The notes under the pieces were generated by a model. It was not told where the DNA came from, searched no databases, and was given only the letters and a program-made list of their open reading frames with translations. This document shows positions 58,601-64,000 of a stretch of DNA of 64,000 nucleotides, piece by piece (position 1 is the first letter of the stretch; every line of letters begins with the position of its first letter). Source of the stretch: Lumnitzera littorea (taxonomy: Eukaryota; Streptophyta; Magnoliopsida; Myrtales; Combretaceae). The stretch lies in the NCBI GenBank assembly GCA_024138015.1, contig JAMXBB010000010.1:54724351-54788350 (forward strand). Direction: 5' to 3'. A program made the position numbers and the translations under genes.

Positions 58601-61600
58601 CAAGAGGCTTTGCAGCTTGTTCCACCATGCTCAAGGCAACTATAAGAACATCAACAATCATGTAGGTTTAATTCAAAAGTGAAAAATTACTTACCAATCA
58701 TCTTTGTTAATGAAATACCTTTTCCTCCAAAACTGTGGCCAACTAAAATGCGTGGAGTTAATCTAAGCTGTGAGACCTTTGATCCAAAGAGAAGAAACAC
58801 ACATTAAAAAGGAGTGGAAATGCATAAAACATGCCAATTAGGTGAAAAGCTGCAATTCTAACATTCAATTGTTTCTAGGACGAGTAGGCATCAATTCCAC
58901 AATTAACAATATTCTGTAGCACAACTAGAATATTACATAAGTAAATGTTAAGAATGCCAATTGACAATTCATTAACCATGACAAAACCACAGGAGCTAAG
59001 TAAATAGGTGCAGAACTTCCTAGAGACCCACTTTCCACGCAAACCAAGTTCCCTTGCCTCGCACCTCTTGTCTTCATTTGGCTTATAATTATTATTGTCA
59101 TTTTTGGATTTGATGCAGATACGTATCTTCCAAGAAATCCTAGTCTATCTTGACTTACTTTTGGGTTTATCCAGTATTGTACTGTTCGAGTATCTATATA
59201 TACATGAAACATCTATCAACAATAACATCATAAAAGTTAAATCATAACAATCTTAATTTAGATCATCTGATTTTATGATAAATAAAACCATCTAATAATG
59301 ATTATTGTCCACAATTCTTGCTCATAAATAACACTTTCTCCTCATTATGGGATTTTGGCTCTTCAAGCTCCTATTTGAGCAACGGATACTTGCTAAAGCC
59401 AGTCCACATTCAATTCACTCCAGTCATCTAGTACATTGATTAAATCCCATAGTGTCTGTTCCTCCTATAAGCCCTCTTTATCCCTTCTCTTATTGAGCAT
59501 CATTAAAGGAAACATTGACACATAGCACTTCATGACATGGGGCATACCACATTCACAAGTATATATTGTTTGGCCAAAAACAGATGAGATATTCAACAAT
59601 TCAGACGAAGTAGAGATATCTAGTGAACATAGCAAAACAAACAATGCCAGAAGACTTTCATGGTGTGTCACTCATAATGATTTCTCAATAGTCCATAGGA
59701 CCTCAATACATAGAGAATGAACCCGGTGCTCTGAGACTTTAACGAAACAAGGAACCAGAAAACTTAATATGCAATGATCATTCGAAAATATAAACAGAGA
59801 TGAGTAGGTTAAATTTAGATAATCTTCCAATCTACCACAAACTTGGTAGATCTTATGAGATATTAACCGTACTTAGCCGCTACAAGAAATCCTACACAAT
59901 CGGCTAAATCTTCTAATCTACCACAAACTTAGTAGATCATATGAGATATTAACCATACTTAGCCTCTACAAGAAATCCCACACAATCAGCTAAATTTAAC
60001 TACTAGCAATATTGTACATGTTAGACCCATGAAATGGACCCAGCCTTTTGCTAAATTTTTCCATTCAAAAATAACTTTTCCTTTCCTGGAGAAGCTTCCG
60101 GGGTTCCTATATAAGCTCCTTTTCAAATCTTTTTCTCTCTTTTCTCCTCTGTGCAGCCAAATAAACCCCAATTTCTTTTCATTTCTCTTATATTGATTTT
60201 ATCTAATTTTCTTGAAGATAAACTAGCATGATTAAGGTATGTGCAAGGGTTATGGATTCAAGATGATGATATGCTTGTCCTTCTTCAAGTGAGGGCTACT
60301 ACTATGCATGAGGCACTGGTACTTCGGGATAAAGGATCTCTTCCCTTTTCTTATTTCTTTATTTTTATACTCGATGATGATTGATTTTCTTAGAATTCTC
60401 TATTTTACCGTCCTGTTGTAAGTACTTGTAACTGTTACTAACTACTATCTATTTTGTACCATCACTAACAGTAGGATAATCTGAGCAGTTTTTAGAAAAT
60501 TAGAAATACCGTTTTTTCCTTTATGTTATAAATTAGTAGAATTAAATGAGATGTGATAGGTAGAGTTAGCAATATTGTTGCTACCAACTACTTCAGGACT
60601 ATCTATAAATAGTCCCCTCGTGTACAAATAAATGATATCAAGCTTAGATTTAGGGTAAAAAGTGGAGGAAAAAATGAAGGAAGCATAACAACCTTAATTT
60701 TATTTATTTTTGCTAATGAATATATACAAGCTAATGCGCAGGGAAAAAATATATTTTTTCCTAATTTATTGGCAAAAGATAAAGATAAACAAAAAAAGAT
60801 CTAATAATATCTACACTTACCCACTAGAAGAAATCATAACACCCAAGATAAAACTTACTAGAAAAATAACTAATTAAAAAAAAATTAATTCGTCTTCATT
60901 TCCCCTCAAGTTATGGAATAAATATCTATCATTCCCAGCTTGTCACTGAACACAAAAAACTGTTGTCTAGACAATGCCTTTGTAAAACCATCAACCACTT
61001 GATCTCTAGAAGTCACATGTTGTAACTCAATGCCTCCCTCTTCAAGCTCGGATTTTATAAAATTCTTGTCAAGTCTTACATGTTTCATTCTGTTATGCTG
61101 AACTGAATTCTTAATCATACCAAGAGTTGATCTATCATCACTCAATATCTTTACATTACTAAATTAAATCTTCAAATCCTGTAATAATCTCTGAATCCAA
61201 ATTAATTCACATAACGCTTAAGCAATAGCCCTATATTCAGCCTCAGCAATACTCCTAGCCACAACTATTTCTTATTTCTCTAAGTCACAAGATTTCTCCA
61301 AAGCTTAGTACAATAACCAAAAGTAGACCAACCATCTAACACATCTTCTCCCCAATCTGCATCTACAAAGGCTTCAAGACCTCAATATTCATTTTTCTTA
61401 ATAAATAATCCTTTACCTAGAACTCCCTTTAAATGTCTGAGTATATGGTTTACTCCACTCAAATGATATCTTGTTGGAGCATGTGTAGCTTGGCTCACCA
61501 CACTAATAGAGTAAGTCAAATCCAATCTAGTTAAGGATAAATAAATTAATCTCCCAACTAGCCTCCGATATTGACCATTATAAATAGGTACATCATTTTC

Positions 61601-63876
61601 TAATGCTAAACACTTCCAGTTATGAGAAAAAGGAGTACTCATAGGCATGCATCCTAATTTACCTATTTCTTGCAAAAGGTCAAGCACATATTTCCTCTAA
61701 TTGATGACAATCCCAAGCTTACTTCGAGCAATTTCCATACCCAAAAAGAACTTCAAATCCCTAAGCTCATTTTATCTCAAACTTTTCTCTAATTTCTCCT
61801 CTTAAATTCAAAATCTCAATTCCATCATCCCTAAGGTCGTTTGTTCATCTCTGCTAATAAATATGTACAAGTTGATATGCAAGGAAAAAGATATATTTTT
61901 CCTTAATTTATTGGTACAAGATAAAGATAAACAAAAAAAGATCTAATAATATCTACACTAGTCCACTAGAAGAAATCATAACAACCAAGATAAGACTTAT
62001 CAGAAAAATAACTAATTAAAAATACAAATTAATTCGTCTTCAAAAAGAATAGTCGTTGAGCTTAGATTCAAGCATTTTTGCTAGGAAAATAGCAGTCATG
62101 AGAGATTGAGGTTTAGCAATTTGAAGTTCTTTACGAATCATAGGTTTCAAACCTAAGACGAAACAACTAACAAGGAAAGATTCAGAAAGGTCTACTGTAC
62201 TATTACTCAAAGCTTCGAATAGAGCACGATATTCATCTACTATCTTCACTTGCATCAATTTAGAAAGAGCTCCTTCTACATCCTCACACTCGGTCAAAAA
62301 TGTGCCTCAATTGCTTTAGAAAATTTGGAGCAAGAATCCAACTGTTTATTTTGAAACATCCACTAATACCATTGTAATGAATTTTCCTCCATTGCAAAAG
62401 AAGACATAGCAATGTGTTGTTCATCAAGGTTTTGATGAAATTGAAAAAATTCCACTGTAGACAACCACTCCAAAGCATCTGTTCCATTGAATATTGGAAT
62501 CTCTAATTTTATGCCTTTCAACAAACTATATGATTGTGAACTTGAGAAATATAAGCACAATGAATCATTATGTGGTAATACTACATTTGACCTTGAAAAA
62601 GAGTCTTAAGTCTTACCCCAGTCATTAGCCATTTGTTGTATTTTCTGAAATTGCTTCATCAATAGTTGAAATTTGGCATCATATTTCTGATCAAATTGCT
62701 ACTCAAAAGTACTAGCATATTCTGCTATTCTATCCTAGCCTATTCCTCCACTCTATCCTCCATTGATCTGAGTGGGTGCTATGAATGAGAGCACCAAAAT
62801 GTTAGGCCCACGAAATGTGCTAGCCTTATACTAAATTTTTCCATTCAACTTCTTCTCCCCTTTTGGAGAAGCTTCTGGGGTTGCTATATAAGCTCCTTTT
62901 CCACTCTTTTTCTCTCTTTTCTCCTCTACAAAACCAGGTAAACGCTAGTTTCTCCTCCTTTCTCTTATATTAATTTTATCGAATCTTCTTTAAGATTAAC
63001 TAGTGTGATTTATGTATGTGCACGGGTTATGGAATCAAGACGATGATATGTTTTTCCTTCTTCGAGTGAGGACTATTCCCATGCACGAGGCACCAGATTT
63101 ACTTTGGGATAAAGGATCTGTTCCCCTTTCTTCTTTCTTTATTTTTATACTTGATGATGAATTACGTCCCGAGAATTCTCTATTTTTACTGCCTGATGAA
63201 CTACTTGTTGCTGTTAGTAACTACTATCTGTTTTGTACAATTGCTAACATGTAACAAATTCCTACTAAGCACAGTTTTTCTCAAATAGTGATGTAATCAT
63301 TTAGCCATTGTGAACTCCTTATCTTCCGTTTAGCCTCTCTAGAATCTTTCGTTAATAATTCACATCTTTTCCACCAAGTTGAGAAGAAGAAATTATATAC
63401 TTTATATATCCTTAATTTTATAAATCATGCAAAGCTCTCATGAATCAGAAGGGAAAATTGCAACTCAAACTCCCAAATGCAAGAGTTTCTTTAAAGAGAC
63501 TTAAAATAACAACTAGGAGTACTGGGTTTTCCACATGCATTATTTCTATATGATGACTAAGCAATATGATCTCAGGTTTAATCCCTTCAATGGAAATGTT
63601 TTCCCAACTTCATTCACGCTATGCAAAATTTTCAATATGAAAGCAGCAACTCACTACATCTAGGAGTGGAAATAAAGGGTCACCGCAAGCAATCATGGTT
63701 GAAAAATAAGGAAACAAAACACTAGTCAAAAGCAACTTGTATATAAGCACAATAAACAATCCAAAAGAATATCTTACTAGCTTTAAGACATCAAGGGCAG
63801 TTGAGGAAACAGTATGAGGGCCTCGCTTTTTCATCAGAGCAGAATCTCCATGACACCTCAAGTCAACTAAGAGAAA
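52621..63876 (-). CDS. Alpha/beta-hydrolase, ABHD11-like, 3' eight exons (C-terminal 245 residues)
   Basis: Joining exons 63778-63876, 58719-58776, 58587-58639, 57895-57996, 55893-55958, 54518-54636, 54083-54254 and 52621-52689 (minus strand) gives 738 bp in one open frame ending in TAA. All seven introns are GT-AG and the phases agree. Landmarks in the visible residues: VDLRCHGDS (4-12), the strand and loop that normally shape the oxyanion hole; GHSFGG (46-51), the nucleophile elbow with Ser48; WVLDATPG (72-79); AERS (183-186), where an acidic residue is expected; and LEDAGHW (217-223) with the catalytic His222. This set matches plant members of the ABHD11/YbfF-like serine hydrolases; the substrate is unknown. 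The N-terminus (any organelle targeting signal and the first strand with HG-type motif) lies beyond 64000. The frame is fully intact despite ~5 kb of intron insertions, so the gene is probably active. Confidence 0.93.
52690..54082 (-). other. Last intron of the hydrolase gene (1.4 kb)
   Basis: GT-AG intron between the GHW exon and the terminal exon. The readings inside it on both strands (52725, 53566, 53709) are short and match nothing. No mobile element was recognised. Confidence 0.8.
54083..54254 (-). CDS. Hydrolase exon with catalytic His (GHW)
   Basis: 172 bp, phase 2 to 0. Acceptor AATGTAG; donor GTATTAAG, a weaker donor. It encodes KIVEEVPGGVHVNFLKAERS, then a Glu/Ala-rich helix (AAEQLAAEEGG), then MHVLEDAGHW. 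The His in GHW is the expected triad member. Confidence 0.92.
54518..54636 (-). CDS. Hydrolase exon, cap region
   Basis: 119 bp, phase 0 to 2. Acceptor ATTAAAG; donor GTAAGCAT. It encodes WVVTNLRPVDSLGVPTRF followed by CWGFDLRGIAEMFQSYEETN and L, then two bases of a Trp codon completed in the next exon. Confidence 0.92.
55048..55136 (+). repeat. Long G-rich tract in a hydrolase intron
   Basis: An ~90-bp stretch with at least eight runs of four or more G, including runs of about ten, on the plus strand (C-rich on the gene's sense strand). It can satisfy the G-quadruplex pattern several times over. It lies in the intron 54637-55892. Confidence 0.85.
55893..55958 (-). CDS. Hydrolase exon, cap helix
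   Basis: 66 bp, phase 0 to 0. Acceptor TTAAGGAAG; donor GTAGGAAG. It encodes VSSKQEVVKALIQEGFSKDV and AQ. The intron before it (55959-57894) carries the MULE-type insertion with a G-rich inverted repeat; the intron after it carries a long G-rich tract. Confidence 0.92.
56441..57176. mobile_element. MULE-type transposon (736 bp) with perfect 10-bp target duplication, in a hydrolase intron
   Basis: TAATTATAAT occurs at 56431-56440 and 57177-57186. The ends are inverted repeats: GGAAAAGTACATTTTTGG, CACCAACATTTGATAG on the left against GAAAAAATACATTTTAATC, CCCAACATTTGACAA read from the right on the other strand. Similarity extends for over 100 bp with gaps. Long terminal repeats and a 9-11-bp duplication fit Mutator-like elements. 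No transposase is encoded. A GGCCAACC/GGCCACC-rich centre (56720-56890) may fold. Confidence 0.75.
57106..57127 (+). repeat. Canonical G-quadruplex motif in the right terminal repeat of the intronic transposon
   Basis: Four G runs (5, 4, 4 and 6) are separated by single A bases, the most stable loop arrangement known for this motif. The matching place in the left terminal repeat is not G-rich (C-poor pyrimidine text), so the tract arose in one repeat only. Confidence 0.8.
57895..57996 (-). CDS. Hydrolase exon with WVLDATPG
   Basis: 102 bp, phase 0 to 0. Acceptor CTTTTCAG; donor GTGAGCAC. It encodes VWVLDATPGAVRPGGHRDDH and then PAELISFLCLLPKE, the strand and cap-region start conserved in this family. 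Confidence 0.93.
58587..58639 (-). CDS. Hydrolase exon, helix after the nucleophile
   Basis: 53 bp. Acceptor TTCTTATAG; donor GTGAGT, perfect consensus. With the carried base it encodes VALSMVEQAAKPLARPVR. The preceding intron is only 79 bp. Confidence 0.92.
58719..58776 (-). CDS. Hydrolase exon with nucleophile elbow GHSFGG
   Basis: 58 bp. Acceptor ATCAAAG before GTCTCACAG; donor GTATTTC after GGAAAAG. It encodes VSQLRLTPRILVGHSFGGK plus one base. The catalytic Ser is in GHSFGG. It follows the ~5-kb intron that holds the nested retroelements. Confidence 0.93.
59821..59993 (+). repeat. 86-bp tandem duplication (two copies)
   Basis: AATCTTC(C/T)AATCTACC through ACACAATC(G/A)GCTAAAT-like sequence occurs twice in a row (59821-59906 and 59907-59992) with about seven differences. 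It lies just before the LTR at 60019. Its period equals that of the large arrays, but the sequence is unrelated. Confidence 0.9.
60019..60470 (-). mobile_element. 3' LTR (452 bp) of the intronic gypsy-type element
   Basis: It runs from TGTTAGACCC to ACTAACA on the plus strand and matches 62800-63249 in order and length (shared CTATATAAGCTCCTTTTC, TTTCTCTCTTTTCTCCTC and GATAAAGGATCT segments). The element reads on the minus strand, because gag follows the other LTR in that direction. Flanking GTACA here and TGTAA beyond the far LTR are only a rough duplication. Confidence 0.85.
60471..60710 (+). other. LTR-like fragment with a TATA box between the 3' LTR and the nested copia element
   Basis: TATAAATAGTCCCCTCGTGTAC near 60607 resembles the U3/R junction of copia LTRs in plus orientation, followed by a purine-rich stretch. 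No ends were found. It may be the remaining part of another element or the interior of the gypsy-type element. Confidence 0.3.
60711..60898 (-). mobile_element. 3' LTR (188 bp) of a nested copia element
   Basis: On the minus strand it starts TGAAGACGAATTAATT right after a textbook polypurine tract (CTTGAGGGGAAA, ~60899-60910) and ends CATTAGCA. It is near-identical in order to 61852-62042 (GATCTTTTTTTGTTTATC and GTAGATATTATTAG segments). Confidence 0.85.
60906..61790 (-). pseudogene. Copia reverse transcriptase C-terminus and RNase H, truncated and decayed
   Basis: From ~61780 down: ELRDLKFFLGMEIARSKLG, then MLDLLQEIGKLGCMPMSTP, YRRLVGRLIYLSLTRLDLTY and ILRHLKGVLGKGLF. This is the conserved end of Ty1/copia reverse transcriptase. 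After a stop, EAFVDADWGED begins RNase H, with stops in its middle, and the end reads MKHVRLDKNFIKSELEEGG, VDGFTKALS and KLGMIDIYS, the normal copia C-terminus next to the polypurine tract. Integrase, protease, gag and most of the reverse transcriptase are deleted, so the element is dead. Confidence 0.9.
61852..62042 (-). mobile_element. 5' LTR (191 bp) of the nested copia element
   Basis: It matches the LTR at 60711-60898, starting TGAAGACGAATTAATT on the minus strand and ending TATTAGCA. It abuts the gag pseudogene of the outer element at 62043. No matching 5-bp duplication was found (AAAAG against ATTTT), so a later deletion or recombination is likely. Confidence 0.85.
62043..62785 (-). 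pseudogene. Gypsy-type gag fragment of the outer intronic element
   Basis: It starts ATGGAGGATAGAGTGG near 62763 on the minus strand, right after the LTR. Across stops and frame changes it then gives KLEIPIFNGTDALEWLSTVE, FFQFHQNLDEQHIA, MEENSLQWY, DVEGALSKLMQVKIVDEYRA, LFEALSNSTVDLSESFLVSC and FVLGLKP. This is the capsid-like Retrotrans_gag pattern of plant gypsy elements. The pol that should follow is missing; the copia element sits there. Confidence 0.85.
62800..63249 (-). mobile_element. 5' LTR (450 bp) of the intronic gypsy-type element
   Basis: TGTTAGGCCC...GCTAACA on the plus strand. On the minus strand it is followed by TTTTGGTGCTCTCATTCAT, a typical plant element leader, and then the gag start. 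A minus-strand TATAAAAATA near 63150 is a candidate TATA box, although CTATATAAG on the plus strand near 62884 also fits. Confidence 0.85.
63778..63876 (-). CDS. Hydrolase exon (first visible), VDLRCHGDS strand
   Basis: 99 bp, phase 0 to 0. Acceptor TTTTCAG before TTTCTCTTAG; donor GTAAGATATT. It encodes FLLVDLRCHGDSALMKKRGP and then HTVSSTALDVLKL. The upstream intron continues past the window end. Confidence 0.92.
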
Positions 63877-64000
63877 CTGAAAAGTAAACACCATTGATTA
63901 TAAAGAAGAAGAAAGATGCTTAGTGATGAAAAGCAAAAACGTATGCTCTCAAACTCGCCATTGTGGATGCCACCTTCCACATTAGGAAGATGTCGTCAAC
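63877..64000 (-). other. Upstream intron of the hydrolase gene, running out of the window
   Basis: Sequence before the first visible exon. The conserved residues expected upstream of FLLVDLRCHG are not encoded here, so this is read as intron; the earlier exons are beyond 64000. Confidence 0.6.

Larger units (their letters stand above)
58777..63777 (-). other. Giant hydrolase intron (~5.0 kb) holding nested retroelements
   Basis: It begins GTAAGATA at 63777 and ends ATCAAAG at 58777, flanking exons whose frames agree. About 3.2 kb is the LTR element at 60019-63249. Outside the insertions the intron shows a tandem duplication (59821-59993) and otherwise unremarkable AT-rich DNA; the readings at 58925, 59465, 59532 and 59986 are not supported as genes. 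Confidence 0.85.

Noticed and set aside
60607..60630. Plus-strand TATA boxes as proof that the intronic element reads on the plus strand
   Set aside because: The gag and its start follow the LTR at 62800-63249 on the minus strand, and the copia pol is also on the minus strand; the plus-strand boxes are outside or ambiguous.
60019..63249. A single chimeric element with gypsy gag and copia pol
   Set aside because: A second pair of ~190-bp LTRs with its own polypurine tract bounds the copia part, so nesting explains it.

Overview
This window reads as nuclear DNA of a flowering plant, probably a dicot with a repeat-rich genome. The evidence is high A+T content, GT-AG introns, plant-type LTR retrotransposons and Mutator-like (MULE) transposons, the plant-specific mobile domain (PMD), and a fragment that looks like chloroplast trnK. 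I cannot name the species. Only one cellular gene is supported, on the minus strand of the last 11.4 kb. The first ~48 kb is nested, decayed transposable elements.

Layout. 1-3770: the 3' half of a Ty3/gypsy element on the minus strand (integrase end, short tandem array, polypurine tract, LTR). 3830-14760: a head-to-head array of an ~86-bp repeat, about 80 copies, split by a 3.7-kb solo LTR (family B) at 7385-11103. 14970-31162: two direct LTRs of family A. The first is broken by an ~730-bp DNA transposon, a ~590-bp solo LTR and a 5.1-kb family-B solo LTR. The region between the two LTRs is non-coding and holds 46-bp and 93-bp tandem arrays. 31195-36170: a decayed MULE transposase followed by a plant mobile domain, starting only 33 bp after the second LTR. 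36880-38510: a family-A LTR in reverse. 38721-42452: a third family-B copy in reverse. 42770-47778: the end of another gypsy pol and its interrupted LTR. 48230-48770: three 180-bp repeats. ~48990-49300: a plastid-like psbA-trnK spacer fragment. 49300-52400: intergenic DNA.

52621-63876 (minus): eight consecutive, in-frame, correctly spliced exons encode the C-terminal 245 residues of an alpha/beta-hydrolase of the ABHD11-like type (GHSFGG nucleophile elbow, GHW histidine motif, stop codon). The 5' exons lie beyond position 64000. Its introns have taken in a MULE-type element with a perfect 10-bp target duplication (56441-57176), two G-rich tracts, and a 3.2-kb LTR element (60019-63249) that itself contains a small copia element.

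Nothing here looks like a wholly new protein system. The unusual features are structural: a retrotransposon 3'-UTR repeat grown to satellite size, LTRs carrying W-box and tRNA-like promoter motifs, a MULE/PMD block set against an LTR, and a house-keeping-type gene that keeps its frame around several kilobases of nested insertions. The element order and target duplications were read by eye; identities were not computed.
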